64,000 bases of DNA from Ceratotherium simum simum (taxonomy: Eukaryota; Chordata; Mammalia; Perissodactyla; Rhinocerotidae), in the NCBI RefSeq assembly GCF_000283155.1, contig NW_004454181.1:25578652-25642651 (forward strand), in the 5' to 3' direction. Positions 12,050-24,678 of this stretch are shown in pieces. The position numbers and the translations under genes were made by a program. Under the pieces are notes generated by a model. That model was not told the origin of the DNA. It made no database searches and worked only from the letters and a program-made list of their open reading frames with translations. How positions within the stretch are numbered: the first letter of the stretch is position 1; each line of letters opens with the position of its first letter.

Positions 12050-12780
12050 TACGGTAGACAAAATAATGGCCACCAAAGATGTCCAGGTCCTAATCTCCAA
12101 CTGTAAATATCCTACCTTGCATGGCAAAGGGGACTTTGCAGATTAAGTTAAGGATTTTGAGATGGGAAGATTATCCTAGATTATCTGGGTGGGCCCAATG
12201 TAATCACAAGAATCTTTGGAAGAGGAAAGCAAGAGGGTCAAAGTCAGAAAAAGGAGATGCAGGGGGCCGGCCCCGTGGCATAGCGGTTTAGTGCGCGCAC
12301 TCTGCTGCTGGCAGCCCAGGTTCAGATCCTGGGCGTGCACCAATGCACTGCTTGTCAGGCCATGCTGTGGCAGCGTCCCATATAAAGAAGATTGGCACTG
12401 ATGTTAGCCCAGGGCCAGTCTTCCTCAGCAAAAAGAAGAAGATTGGCATGGATGTTAGCTCAGGGCTGATTTTCCTCACAAAAAAATATAAAAAATAAAA
12501 TAAAAAAAGAAAAAGGAGATGCAATATCAGAAGCAGAGGTTGGAATGATGTGCTTAGAAGATGGAGGATGGGCCATAAGCCAAGGAATGCAGGCAGCCTC
12601 TAGAAACTGAAAAAGGCAAGGAAACAGATTCTTCCCTCAAGCCTCAGAAGGAATGCGGCCCTGCCAACACCTTGATTTTAGGACTTCTGATCTCTGGAAC
12701 TGTAAAGTAATAAATGTGTGTTTTAAGTCACCAAGTTTGTGGTAATTTATTACAGCAATAACGGGAAACTAACATACTAC
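12050..12780 (+). repeat. Old dispersed repeat, copy 1 (split by an ERE)
   Basis: From gtagacaaaataatggccacc to acagcaataacgggaaactaacat, with the ERE at 12262-12507 removed, this matches the copy at 55170-55662 along its length, same orientation. I recognise it as a common eutherian mid-repetitive element but cannot name the family with confidence. Confidence 0.8.
12262..12507 (+). mobile_element. ERE SINE (head plus body B) inside an older repeat
   Basis: Plus-strand copy, A-rich tail, with the perfect 16-bp duplication AGAAAAAGGAGATGCA at 12246-12261 and 12508-12523. It splits an older dispersed repeat that covers about 12050-12780. Confidence 0.94.
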
Positions 12781-13599
12781 CCAAGAGTGTACATTAAGTG
12801 AAGATAACTGAGATACTGAGCATAAAGTGTTTTGCCCAGTGTCTGCTCAGCAATATTGGATATTATTATCTCTCTTCCCAGTTTAGTCATAATTGTTCCA
12901 ACCAGACCTGGTCCCCCATGGCCCTCAAGTACCCATGTGCAAAATTCATCACGTTTTTTACCTGCGAGGCCCACTCAGGATTTATGGCCTGGAGAGCTGA
13001 ACATGGAGATTCTGACACTGTTTCCGATGTAAGCTTTAGGGGATGTTTCTTGGCACTGCTCTTATTTATTTAACTTCCTGCTTGGTTGTGTTCCTCCTTG
13101 CCTGAAGCCAAATCAACAGAGCCTCCCTGATCTATTTCCAGAGTTCAGACCTCTCGCTCCCCGGCCAGGTGTTCCTGCCTGTACATGGGTTGCCACCTGG
13201 CCCCAGTCCAGCTTCCAGAGATGGTCCACCAGGTGGTGCAGGTGACAGAGACTCTGGAGTTACTGAGCAGAAGGACAAGCAGGTTCTCGATGGGGTTGAG
13301 AATCTGCCTCTGATCCAGGGGTCGGGAGACCTGGTTTTGAGTCCCAGGTCCACTGGGTGATTGGGGCTTCAGTTTCCCCATATCTACAGTATAGGTTTTA
13401 AGCCCTGCCCTGACTTTCTCACAGGACTGCTCTGTGATTCACTGAGATGGTAGATGAGAAAGTACTGTGGAAAGTACTTTGGAAGAAGAGGAGGAAGAAG
13501 GAGAAAAGGAGGAGGAGGAAGAGGCAGAGAAGGGAACTTTCCTCTAACTGGCATTTCTAGCCCCACCTCCAGTTACTTGTAGAAGCCAAGCTCTCCCAT

Positions 13600-13885
13600 C
13601 CTAGGGTCTTGGCACTTATTCTCCCCTTTGCCTGGAATACTCCTCCCCCAGCCCTTCTCACTGACTCATCATTCAACTTTTTTTCTCAAAATTTTCCTCC
13701 TCTAAGAAGCCTACCCTGACTACCCTATCTGAAGTGCCCCCCACCCCATTACCTACTCATTTCATCCTGTTTATTTCATTCGTAGAATTGATCACAACCT
13801 GAAACTAATTTATCACCTGCCTCCAGCTATTAGAACGTAGAATGCATGAAGACAGTCTTTGTCCTACTTATTGGTAAATCCCCAG
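13600..13885 (+). repeat. L2 LINE 3' fragment
   Basis: Typical L2 3' end: aagaagcctaccctgactaccctatc..., tttatttcattcgtagaattgatcacaacctgaaac..., attagaacgtagaatgcatgaagacag. Confidence 0.75.
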
Positions 13886-14278
13886 TGTGATGGAGTCAAT
13901 GAATGAACAAAGGAGGTAGCTGATGTTCTGGGAGGCGTGGAGAGCCTGGATGCCGTGCACCTGTGGGCATTCTCCAGGCAGTGGGCAGTAGAGCACCCCT
14001 GAGTTCTCAGGCTCTGGCTGGGTGGTGGGTCAGGAAGGGCAGGATCAAGGTTGAGGTGGTGGTGCCTCGAGGTGCACAGCTGAAGAGTGGCTGGACAGGG
14101 TGGTGGGCAGGCGGCAGGGACTCCAAGGTACTGACTTCTCATTTTGTAAGCTGAAAAGCTGATCCAATCTGATGTTGAGTCAGCAACACACTCAACTAAA
14201 GAGCTGAGGACCAAATGGCTGTGGAGTCTAGAGTCCACAGATGTCAGAGCTGGAGAGGAATTCAGGAGGGGGTGGTAT

Positions 14279-14515
14279 GCAGTGATCAAGAACTGGGCTC
14301 TGGTGTCTGTTACACCTGGATTTCAATCTCTGATTTGCCGTGTACTTGATGCACGAACTTGGGCAAATTATTGATCTGAACTTCATTTTGCACATCTGTA
14401 CAATGGGGATAAGAATAGTCCCTATTTCATAAAGGTTAGATCAGACAATATATGCAAAGGACTTAGCTCAGTGCTTGGCACATAGTAGGTGTTTAATAAA
14501 TGCTGGCGCTCATTA
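14279..14515 (+). repeat. MIR SINE, near full length
   Basis: Forward MIR from gcagtgatcaagaactgggctc through tgcacatctgtacaatggggataagaatag to agtgcttggcacatagtaggtgtttaataaatgct. Confidence 0.85.
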
Positions 14516-15394
14516 CTACTATTATGCTGTCTAATCTATCTACAAATGGAAAAGGTGTAGCTCAGATGGGGACAGGGATGAGCCCAAAGTCACTCACTGA
14601 CTCAGTGGCAGAGTGGGGATTGGCCCCCAGGTCTACCACACCTGGCCCGGTTGTGCTTCTCTCCCTTCCTGTAAAGCCCTTGGTGGTCGCAGGAGGACCA
14701 ACCTTAGTCCTAGTGGTCTCCCTTCCTAAGTCACAGTCATCCTTGCTTCAGAGGCTGCTGTTCCCCCAGGGTGTTCTTACCCCTAGACACAAAACCTACC
14801 AAGTTTTCCTGTGAGGGATCCTGACTCAGGGTCTCCCCACAGGGGCCTGGGAGTGGCCTCCAGATGGGATCTCTGTCCCAAAGCTTTAGCCTAGCCCCAA
14901 TCTGCTTTCTAATTCCTGAACCAAAGGCCGCATGGGAACTCCAGCCAAACACTGGGAATGGTTCCATTGGCTCATTCTCATGAGAATCGTTATCTTAGTT
15001 TATGAAGAAAAACACAAAGTTTAAATTAATTTTAGTCTTCACGATGCCTGGGACCTATAGCAACCAATCCTATAAAAAATATATATATCTCTAGATGGCA
15101 AAACAGATATCTGAGGAGTCTGCCAGCACCCTGTGTTGCACAGCCAAAGCAGAGCCTCAGCTCTTGGCTTTGGGACCAGGGAGAGGCCTTGGGGATCATC
15201 TGGAGCAGAGCTCCTTTCCTGGGTTCCTGACTAGCCCTTTCGAGAACCTGAAGGAAGCCATGAACCTTCTCTGCAGAAAAATGCACTCAGGTCCAAACTT
15301 TTAGCTTTAATTTTTGTAGGTTTGAGGATCTCTTGAAGACCAGTGTTCAGCACTATTCCAGGCTGGAACCCTATTAAAAGACAACTCCTTCCTT

Positions 15395-15760
15395 GATTGA
15401 GAGCCAACTTTGTGTTGGCCACTGTTCTAGACACTTGGAACACTGCGGTGAGCAAGACACATGAAGCCCCTGCTCCCATGAAGCTTCTGTCTAGTGAGGG
15501 AGACAAATAGTTTCTGACTGTGACAAGTGCCAGGACAGAAATAAAGAGAGAGGCAAGGAGACTGGTTTAAGTTGGGTGGTCAGAGGGTCTCTCATAGGAG
15601 ATGACATTGTAACAGAGACCGGAAAGATGAGAAAACTCCAGTCACAGGAAAACGAGGTGGAAGAGTGTCCCTGGCCAAGGTAAGACAAGTGCAAAGATCC
15701 TGGTTTGGGAGTAGCTTTGCGGTTGTTGAGGAACTGAAAGGAAGCTGGTGTGGCTGGAGT
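15395..15760 (-). repeat. L2 LINE fragment
   Basis: Reverse L2: ttgtgttggccactgttctagacacttggaacactgcggtgagcaagac..., followed by the gtcagagggtctctcataggagatgacatt segment. Confidence 0.7.
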
Positions 15761-15839
15761 AGAGTGAGCCAGGAGGAGAGTGGCAGGAGGAGAGGAAGGC
15801 AAGAGAGGCAGAGGCCACATCATGTGGAGGTTTATGAGA

Positions 15840-16105
15840 ATATTTTCTGCCTTCTCCCTCTTCATGGTATTCAAACCCAATCCATGCTTCAAGAGCCACC
15901 TTTTCCAGGAAGCCTTCTCTGCCTGCTCCAACCCAGAGATCCTGCCACTCTGAAGCCCCGGGATAAACCTCAGAGTCTGTACCACTCATGTGAGTGCATG
16001 TATCCATAAGGCATGTCCTGTCAGCTTGTCCAAAGTTCCTTGAGGGCCAGATATTAATTCTTGTACCTCCCTTGCTAGGCATTTAATAAATATTCAACCA
16101 AGACC
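15840..16105 (+). repeat. L2 LINE 3' fragment
   Basis: Forward L2: catgcttcaagagccaccttttccaggaagccttctctgcctgctcc..., ttccttgagggccagatattaattcttgtacctcc..., ggcatttaataaatattcaacc. Confidence 0.7.
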
Positions 16106-16114
16106 TACTGCACT

Positions 16115-16315
16115 GAGAAGTTCGTGTAGTGTAACTATGAACCAAGTTGACTATAGAATCAGCCTGCCTATACCACTTTTAGCCAGGTAATCCCAGGCAA
16201 GTGACTTAGCCCCTTGGAGCCTCTGTTTCCTTCTTAGTAAAATGGGCATAATAACAATATCTAAGTCAAGGGCTTGCTGTGGAGATTAAGTCCTCAGTAA
16301 ACCTTGGCTATGGTT
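16115..16315 (+). repeat. MIR SINE fragment
   Basis: Forward MIR: ccaggtaatcccaggcaagtgacttagccccttggagcctctgtttccttcttagtaaaatgggcataataac. Confidence 0.75.
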
Positions 16316-16879
16316 ACTTCTCTGATGATTATCAATATCATCAGTCTCCTTATCCGTTCTGTACTGATGACACGGATCCCCCTGCTAGAAAGCTAATCTC
16401 TCATTGTCTACTAGTGGTGCAATTAGAGTTAGAGTGCTTATTTTTAGACCATATCCCAAATCACCAATGATGATGCCACCAGTGGCAGCTTCTCTTGTCT
16501 GTACAGAGGTGAATCCTGGCCTTGCCTTTGTCACAGTACAACCCCTTGAGTGGTTTTGCCCTTCTCAGCATTGCCTAATGTTGGGGAGGGCTCTTGTAAA
16601 CATCGCTGGTCATAAAGTCAAGACATTTGGGCCTGGCTCTGCCACTGGGGGCCCTTGGATAATCCCTTGCTCCCTCTAGGCCTCAGTTCCCCTCTACACA
16701 AGAAGGACGTTCCTTGTTCTAGGTGATTCCTGTGCGCCTGTCCAGCCCTGGCACTCTGTGAGTCTGTTTAGGCAGCAGCCCCAGAACCCACGAGACAGGC
16801 AGGGTTGAGAGTCTGCTCAGGACAGCCCACAGCAAGGAGATGAAGAAAGAAATGGAAGACACACACAGCTTTGGCTGCG

Positions 16880-16980
16880 GGGAGAAGGAGGAGGTGGGAG
16901 GAAGGAGGAGACAGAGGAGGAGGAGGGAGCGCGGGGTGGAGGGGGAGGCAGACCCAGCCCAGAGCTCTGAGTGGTTTCCT
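16880..16980 (+). promoter_or_regulatory. SPARC: SPARC proximal promoter, GGA-box region
   Basis: This is a strongly purine-biased block of GGA/GGGA repeats immediately upstream of the exon 1 homology, followed by the segment around 16960-16990 that matches the conserved mammalian SPARC start region. I see no TATA box at the usual distance. Mammalian SPARC promoters are known to be TATA-less and to rely on GGA-rich S1-sensitive boxes, which fits. The block is CpG-poor, so it is not a CpG-island promoter. The transcription start is inferred near 16980 by homology only. Confidence 0.8.
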
Positions 16981-17064
16981 GTTGCCTGGCTCTAAACCCT
17001 TCCACATTCCTGCAGACCTTCAGACAGCCCAGAGCGCACTCCGCCGGCTGCCTGCTTGCCAGAG
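16981..17064 (+). other. SPARC: SPARC exon 1 (noncoding 5'UTR)
   Basis: The sequence aligns with the remembered mammalian SPARC 5'UTR (gttgcctggctctaaaccct at its start) and ends ...gccagag before the donor gtaagc at 17065. It contains no ATG in a plausible context. The 3' boundary is firm from the donor site; the 5' boundary is approximate. It splices across about 10.1 kb to the exon that carries the start codon. Confidence 0.85.
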
Positions 17065-17680
17065 GTAAGCACAACCCCAGCCCTGCCTTCCCCTTCTCTG
17101 GTCGCATCAAGCCCTATCCCCTAGGTCACTCCTCCAATTTGTGTACACGGGAGGGGAAGCTATACCGGGATCAGGGATGGGGGTGTGCATGTTCTTCGGG
17201 CTCCATCCCCACTCCCGTTAAAGGCAGGAGCCGTGGACTCACTGCCTGTTGCTTTTCGGGTGGAATCACAGTATAACTTGGTCTCCCTTTTAGGTTTGCA
17301 GAAAATAATATCACTATGTCTTTGAGGGAGAATTTTCTGTCTCTCTGTCTCTCTCCGTGTCTGTTTCTCTGGTTTCTGAGGCTGCCTGCCTGTCCTCTTT
17401 GCTCCCTTTGCAAATGTGGCAGCTTCTTCCTTTCCTGGGAATCTGATCCTGTCACAGCTGCAGCAGGGACCAGCTGGCAGCCAGAGTCTGCCCTGCTCTC
17501 CATTCCAAGAGAAGAAACTTCCTAGACTTGGTTCTTGGTCAGGGGCTCTGTTTTCCAAGAGGGACTTTGCAGGAATGATAAATTGATCTCTGGAAGACAA
17601 AGGGGGAGGCTTCATCCCTAATCAACACCTCCAGGAAGGCTCCTTTTTCCCTCCAATTCTCCCCCATCCACCACGCCCCT

Positions 17681-17685
17681 ACACA

Positions 17686-17722
<37 letters not shown>

Positions 17723-17733
17723 ACACACACACA
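17681..17733 (+). repeat. (CA)n microsatellite in SPARC intron 1
   Basis: About 53 bp of AC dinucleotides with two small interruptions (gcgc near the left end, one T in the middle). Likely length-polymorphic. Confidence 0.95.
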
Positions 17734-18562
17734 GACTCTGGTGCCACTGGCCTGAAATAGCACAATCAGATAGTCAGTCTTGGGTTAGGCATTGTTTCCA
17801 TCTTGGGCTCCCTGGGGTGTAAACACAGGAACTCACCAGCAGTAGCCCCTAGTGTGTCTAGATCTGAAGACCCCAGGCATCTGGTATCATCCAACCAAAG
17901 TACTGGGCCCTAGGGAGGTCAGGTGTGGTGGGGGATGAGCTGAGAAGGGGCAGGGGGAAGGCAAGACAGAGGGTTCCAGGGCAACCTTCTCACATCTCCT
18001 TGTTTTGTGAAGCTCCAACCCTACAAAGAACCGGTGTGTAGCCTTTTGGGGCATTAGGTCTTCTTCAGATAAACTCCTTCCTGTCTTTACCCTTGTTGGC
18101 TCCATTGGTTGGTTGATGAGTGGACTTCCTGAGTTCTGAAGGACACCAAGGGAAAAGGGGGCACTGGGATGAGGCATGTCCTCTAGGAAGCCCAGTCTGC
18201 CCAAAATGGAAAAGAGGGGCACACATTTTCCTCCAGAAAGGACAGCATTCTATGCAGAAAACATAGAGAAAATATTTTCACCAGCAATTCTCTAGGGTTA
18301 CATTTCTATATACCCAAGTGCTGATGGTAGAGCGAGAAGCAAATCTGCAGTAGGGTGGCAGACTTAAGGTATGCTTAGGTAAGTGTCTCCTCTGGACTTA
18401 GTTTCACTGCCTATAAAGTGAGAGGGTTGGACTTGATGGTCTTCAAGGTGCCTGATGTCCTCTGAAACTTTCAAAGGAAAGTCTCTTAAACCAGAATCCA
18501 CCGACTGGCCTTTGAATGGGCTTCAAGGCATCTGCAAGCCCCTTAAAATTGTATGTACAGTA

Positions 18563-18565
<3 letters not shown>

Positions 18566-18606
<41 letters not shown>
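18566..18606 (+). repeat. (GT)n followed by (GA)n microsatellite
   Basis: A GT tract to about 18592 runs directly into gagagagagagagg. It lies in SPARC intron 1. Confidence 0.95.
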
Positions 18607-18610
<4 letters not shown>

Positions 18611-19149
18611 AAATACAAGAGGGTGTTCACAGCCTTCTGTCTTAAGATATTCTCAAATGGATGCATGACCTCCAAAATAGCCAGAAAGCATAGTGAGAGA
18701 TGGAGTGGGTGGGACTGGAGGCAAACGTATATTTGCAGGAGGATGAAAAAGTTTGAAATGGGAGTGGTTGGGGGAAGAGCGAGTTAACTCCCAGCCATCA
18801 GCTGCCACATCGACAGAGCCTGGAGCAGGGGGAGGAAGGGAGGGGTGGAAGGGGGGTGCCTGGAGAAGGAATCAACTTTTGAAACTTTCTCCAAGTCCCA
18901 CCCACAGAAAGCCTCTTCTTTGCCATGACTCACTCTAGGAGGAATGCGAGTTGCCATGGCAACCTTTTTTTCAGGGTCTCTGCCTGCTGACTGGGAGGGG
19001 ACACTGGGAACACTCAGAACTTCAGGCTCAGTCTGACTATCCCCCACTCCACTCCGTCCCCAAATACCAGGAGAGCAAACTCTAGGCCCGGCCCTTCTGA
19101 CCTCCCAGGATCCCAGGGCAGCAGTGGGGCTTTGATAAGCTTCATGCTT

Positions 19150-19330
19150 CGTGGACAGGGTGTTTGAAGACCTGAGTTTTAGTTCCACCTCTGCCCCAAA
19201 AGTGCCATTGACTTTGAACAAATTGCTTCTTCTATCTGAGTCCCAGTGTCCTCCTTCGTCAAAGAGCAATAACAGCAGCCACCTCAAAGGGATACTGTGT
19301 GGACAAAATGGGATAATGTACAGGGGAACA
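19150..19330 (+). repeat. MIR SINE fragment
   Basis: Forward MIR: gaagacctgagttttagttccacctctgcc..., tttgaacaaattgcttcttctatctgag.... Confidence 0.65.
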
Positions 19331-19584
19331 CTTGGTCAACTGAGGCCCGCGCACCTAATGTGATGGGTTTTCAGAATTGATAGATTTATGGCATCCAAAG
19401 AGTTGGTGAGATCATTCCCAGCTTTTTTCTCTGGCAAATTCATCATCTTGGGGTTTGCATATAACTTCCCTTTCCTAAAAGTGCTGATAGGCATATCTAA
19501 AAAAACTAAATGTCATCTAGATTCAGTTAATTTGGGGACGTCCTTGAGTATTTCCCAAGAGTATTGTACCCTCCAGTGCGGAAA

Positions 19585-19745
19585 GAGCATTGGCTAAGGC
19601 ACGAGCAGAGGTGGGTCCTAACTCACAGTAAGTGACATTGGGAAAGACCCTTCCCTCCTCTGGGCCTCAGTTTCCCGATCTGTTAAATGGGGAATCTAAG
19701 CTAGATGGTCTCCAGGTGCCCTTCCAGCTCTGAAGTCCGCGAACC
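19585..19745 (+). repeat. MIR SINE fragment
   Basis: Forward MIR: aagagcattggctaaggcacgagc..., cctctgggcctcagtttcccgatctgttaaatgggga.... Confidence 0.7.
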
Positions 19746-20454
19746 TAAATCCAGATGCTGCTTTCATTAGAAGCAATCTCTGGCTGACATTTTTAACACC
19801 CCGGTCCCTCTAGTTGAAAAAGAAACAAGAGAGGAGGGGCTAGGGGGTTCTTGGGTTGCATAACACTCCTGCTAAAATCTTTATCCATCTGTAGAGGCTT
19901 GTCAACCAATCACGTGACTGGGGTTTGCTAGTCACAAGAGCAGATTTCCTTGCTGAAAATAAGCTATAAATAGGAAAGGATGGTGGAGGAAAGGAAACAG
20001 CTGAGGATGTCAGGTAAACAGGAGAATATTTGGTTTTTGAGGTGATTAGATAGGTAGCTAAGTGTGCAGAAGATAAACAGGGACAGACACAAACCCATGA
20101 GGAGGCAGGGTAAAAACATTTCACCAACAGGCACTCACTGGCACAGTTAAAAATAATCGCCTCAATACCTGAGCAGACACAGAAGGTCATGCGCTCGCTC
20201 ACTTCTCCCTGGGCAATACCTTGATGCAAACGCAAACTCTGATCCTTACTTGTACAGGCCAAAACAGACAGATGCCGAGTCAGGTAGACACACACAGACA
20301 CAGCTTCACTCAGAAGTCCTTAAGGTAACTTATACTGACATACTGTCAGGTGTGCAAACCCAACTGCCATTTGTAGCCACACATAGATGTGCACAGCCAG
20401 GCATAACTACCGGTCATGACAGACCAACACGTTACACACACACAGCACCAGGCC

Positions 20455-20565
20455 ACCTGTTATATTTTACAGATAGAGAAATGGAGACTCAGGAAGAGAG
20501 AATAACTTACTCAAGGTCACATAGCAAACTGATGTCTGAGCCAAACTTCCAGATGTTCACCTTGC
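20455..20565 (-). repeat. MIR SINE fragment
   Basis: Reverse MIR: tattttacagatagagaaatggagactcaggaag... actcaaggtcacatagcaaactgatg. Confidence 0.7.
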
Positions 20566-22864
20566 TTTTTCTTGTTTGTTTGTTTCATCTGATCAGTTTG
20601 GTATCACGCCTACACACCTTCCTCTATAGGCAACAAGCCCTGTGGATAATAAGTGATGAGCAGTGCTTTCTCTGTCCCCTTGGCTGGCCTGCGATGGCAT
20701 ATCCCAGCCCACATGGCTTTGTCGTTAGGGCAGCACGACGAGGCTAATAGGCAGTCTGCTCCTTTGCTTCCTGCTGGCTCCCTCCCTCACCTCCTTTAGA
20801 GGAGGGAAAGGATGGCTGGAGCTTCATTAATCCTGGGGATTAATGAAGTTACCTGTTCTCTAGAGCACAGAGCCTGGATCCTAACCACAACCCTAACTCG
20901 GGAACAGCTGGGCTGAGCAGGGCCAGGGCCAGCAGGCAGTGACTTGCCAGAATTATTTAGAAAAATAGCCTCCTCCTCATCCAAGAGGAGATGTCTTAGA
21001 CAGGAAGTTAACTCTGCCTTCATTTGTCCAGCCATAGAGCTTGATGTCTGTAGGGAACACATGGATGGAGACACCATGTCTCTCCAGAGCTGGGTTCTTT
21101 CAGACACTTGGGATTAACCTATCTGATCTGGGGATCCTTCTGGGTCATCTTGTGTTAGTCATGGTATTAGGATTCCAGACTGATCAGATGAAAAAGGAAA
21201 CAGAACAAAACAAGCTAAACATCTGAAAGTTTAGCTCAGGCACCAGCTTGGATGACTTCGAGTAAGTTATTTTCCCTTTTTGATCCCCAATTGCTCTATC
21301 TCTAAAATCAGAAGCATGACAAAGAGGTTTCACATGGCTTGACATCTTACTAACTTAGCTTAGACAATACAACTTACCAAGGTATTGGTAGCGGCTGCCA
21401 GAAGAACTGTGTTCAGGGTTCAGATGTCACTCCGGACTTTAGGGGAAAAGGCCATATGTTTGATTAGTAATGTCTGCCACATGCACAGGAGAGGCAGGTG
21501 AAGGCATACATGCCACGTATTTGCTATCTTCGGGATGTGACCGCCTGGACACTTTGATGTTCTTTCTCATCCCTTCCATTTGTGGTCACCCTGATGCAGC
21601 AGTGGCCCCTAGAGGGAGCTAAGGAGGAGACCCAGTGGCTCCACCCCGGGCCTCTCCTAACCATGGTGAAACGTGGCATCGTAGTGGAATCTCAGTCAGG
21701 CTGATTCTAGTCTCAAACTCCAGGGCTACTTCTGAGTTGCCCCAGAACCTCTTCAATCCCAGGCTTGAGCACCCATAACACCCTAAAATCTTCCCTTAGC
21801 TTCTTCCTTTCTGGCAAGAAATATTAGAAGCAGAAGCAGAGAGTCAAGGGTGAAAGTTGGGAGAGGTGATCCTCTGAAAGTCTTCGGCTGAGTTACTCAG
21901 ATCCTCAGGGCTGAAAGGGACCTTAGGGACCACCTTGTTCAAGGATTTTCAACTGTGTTCATAGGGGAACCCAGAGATGCTCCAAGGCATCTCAGGGGGT
22001 GTCAGAGTGAGCAGGACTTCCAGCCCCCATCTCAACTCCATTTTCACCTGCTTTTGTTTTTTAATTTCAAGCCGCTTTATTGAATAGGTAATAACGCATT
22101 CACATGTTTCAACAAATGCAAGAGGCCTTTAGCTGTTTCAAATATTGGACTTCTGCAGAAGGCTTCGTTGAAAGAAAGGGATCCCTGGCTTACATAATTT
22201 TGAATACTACTGATCTAAAACAACCTCCTCATTGTGCTGACAGGCAGGGGTAGGTGAGGTCCAGGGAGCAGAGGAGCCTTCCCCCAGTTTGCATCGTGAG
22301 CTGGAAGTCAAGTTGCTGAGACTCCATCCCAGGACTCCTGACTTCCACATCACGAGACCACCTCTGAGTGGCTGTGTCTGCTCCCCGGAGTGTGACCACA
22401 TTGGCCACAGTGGCACCTCTCTGGCCTGGCTCGGCCCTCCTTCTGAGTCCCAGCTTGCTAGTGGGCCTGGCTTCTGGGTTCCTTTATTAGTCTCTCAACT
22501 TGTTTTCCTCTCTTTGGGCTTGTTTACCAACAGTATGTGTTTTCGGAACCCTTGTTTCTAAGCCAAACAGTGGGAGTGAGATATTTGGCTTGCATCAGCA
22601 GCCCAACTAAGAGGCGAGGCTGGGGCAAAGCCTTCGTCACTGTGTCCTCTGGAGGCTGGGATGGTGTCCCCAGGCCAAGAGGAACAATGTCTCCTTTGTT
22701 CTACCCCAACACCCTTTCTCCCTGGGCCACAGACAAAGAGCCAGGATTCTTGCCCTGGAATCTTGAGGGGGATGGAGATTCTGCGATCCTTGGATTTTTA
22801 AGATGCTCTTCCAAACAGCATTGCTTACCTTTTGTATTCCCTCATGTAAATCACCCATGAGCCT

Positions 22865-23012
22865 TTCAACGTGGGTACGATATTTCCATTTTACAGATGG
22901 AGAAATGCATTGAGTCCCAGAGAGGGAAAGCGACTTTCTGAAGGTCACACAATTATTAAGTGGCAGAGCCAGGATTTGAACCAGTAGATTCTGTCTCCAG
23001 AGCACATGAGCT
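22865..23012 (-). repeat. MIR SINE fragment
   Basis: Reverse MIR: tccattttacagatggagaaatgcattgagtcccagagaggg... aaggtcacacaattattaagtggcagagccaggatttgaacc. Confidence 0.8.
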
Positions 23013-23055
23013 TACTTTTATGTTGTCCTGACTCTATCCAAGTTTATAGCCCCTT

Positions 23056-23262
23056 GCTCTAATATGGTAGCCACTAGCCACACATGGCTTATTTAGATTG
23101 AAATTAATTAAAATTAAATACAATTAAAAATTCAGTTCTTCATTTGCACTAGCAACATTTCAAGTGTTCAACAACCACATGTGGCCAGGAGCTACCGTAT
23201 TGGTCAATGCAGCTATGGCACATTTTCATCAACTCAGCAAGTTCTGTTGGACTGCGTTGCTC
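23056..23262. mobile_element. hAT-Charlie non-autonomous element (MER3-like)
   Basis: Contains tggtagccactagccacacatggctta, an AT-rich attaaaattaaatacaattaaaaattcag centre and ccacatgtggccaggagctaccgtattgg, ending near ttctgttggact. A related copy lies at 40595-40808. The family name is from memory. Confidence 0.75.
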
Positions 23263-24678
23263 CATACATTTTTCACTCAAATCAGATTTGATGATTCAAC
23301 TCAGATTCTGTGCTTCACGTTCTTGAGAGTCTATGATTCCAAGACCCACAGTCGAAAACTCTGTGATTCTGAGATTTCCCCCAGTTTTGACTTTCAGTAA
23401 CTTTTTGGTGTTCAGAGAGAGCCCGAAGGAGTGCTTTATGTTTTGAGGGAGATGAACTAGAGGTCTGGATGTACTTTTCCATCCTCAGAGTTTCTCCAGA
23501 GACACAGAAGTGACCTCAGCTTCAGGTCCTGCTGGCAGCCACGGCCAGGTTCTCAGCCGTCTCCAGAGCAAATAAAGGTAGAAGGAAAGGACTCCATGTA
23601 CAGAACAGGAGGCGGCAGCGGGGTGGGGGTGAGCGGCGTCTGCATCTGATGACCACCAAGCCAAGGGAAACACACTTCCTCCCAGCACCTCGGGCCAGTT
23701 CACAGCCCAACGGAGCCCCATCCAGGTGGGCACCTGGGCGGGAGTGGCGGCCAAGGGCAACAGTGTGTGAGGTGGAGAGCAGCCAGCAGTGGAGCGGGAC
23801 TGTCTGGGTCTTCGTCAGCACAGCCACTCACTCCCTGGGGCTCTCCGCACGTTTCTTCTCCTCTTTGGGCCTCAGTCTTCTCACCTGTACTATGGGGCAG
23901 AAAGACACGCCTTGAGCCCCTAACGGGATGCTGGATTATGAAAATACTTTGAAAAGGATAAATATTTGCATCATCACCAACTAAAGAGATACAAAGGAGG
24001 GAGTTTTCATTTAATACTGGGTGTTTATGTTTTCACCAGTCACGCCAGACCTAGTTTAATCGGCAAAGGATGTGTGCACAGCTGATAAGTTCTGAATGCT
24101 GGGATTTGACCCTGTGTTCTGACCTTGCTGAGGTGACTGTTGCATCTCATCAGCTTTGCAGGATGGGTGGCTGACCTCTTAGGCCAGTGGTATTTTAGGT
24201 AACCTCAGAGGGGGTCTCATGGGTATGCAGGGCATATGGCCATGCGTCCAAGAACAATCCAGCTGTTCCTCTTCCCACCCATCCCATTATCTGGAAGGAC
24301 AGGGTTCTGGGACTGGTGATGTAGTGCTAGATACTGGCAGAACCCAAAATTTGGGAAGGAACTCCTCCTCCAAGATTTTGTGTCCTTTTCTTAACACTCT
24401 CACTTTTTGCATTTCTCCTCCACCCCCATGCCAGGCTCTGAACATAAACTCTATTGGGCCCAACCCAACTCCATGAGAAAGAATTTTGTCGACTTGGTAG
24501 AGGCCTGAGTGTTGCATGACTGTCTCCCTCTCAACTTAAGATTCTTGGGAAAGTAGGACTAAGAGCCCTCCCATGCCTGTCTGCCTACCTGCCAGTGTGT
24601 CAGAGGCTCCAAGAGGACAGTGAATGTGTGAGACCTTTAGAAATTATAAAGTGCTACAAGATTCAGAACTATTTTTCT

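Larger units (their letters stand above)
12781..16879. other. Intergenic directly upstream of SPARC promoter
   Basis: Holds L2 (13600-13885, 15395-15760 reverse, 15840-16105), MIR (14279-14515, 16115-16315) and a GGA/GAA-rich tract at about 13480-13540. The last 550 bp before the promoter show no recognisable repeat and may contain distal SPARC control sequence, but no specific site can be supported. Confidence 0.5.

Noticed and set aside
15491..16082. Overlapping 164- and 146-codon minus-strand ORFs
   Set aside because: They run antisense through L2 fragments and show no protein family features.
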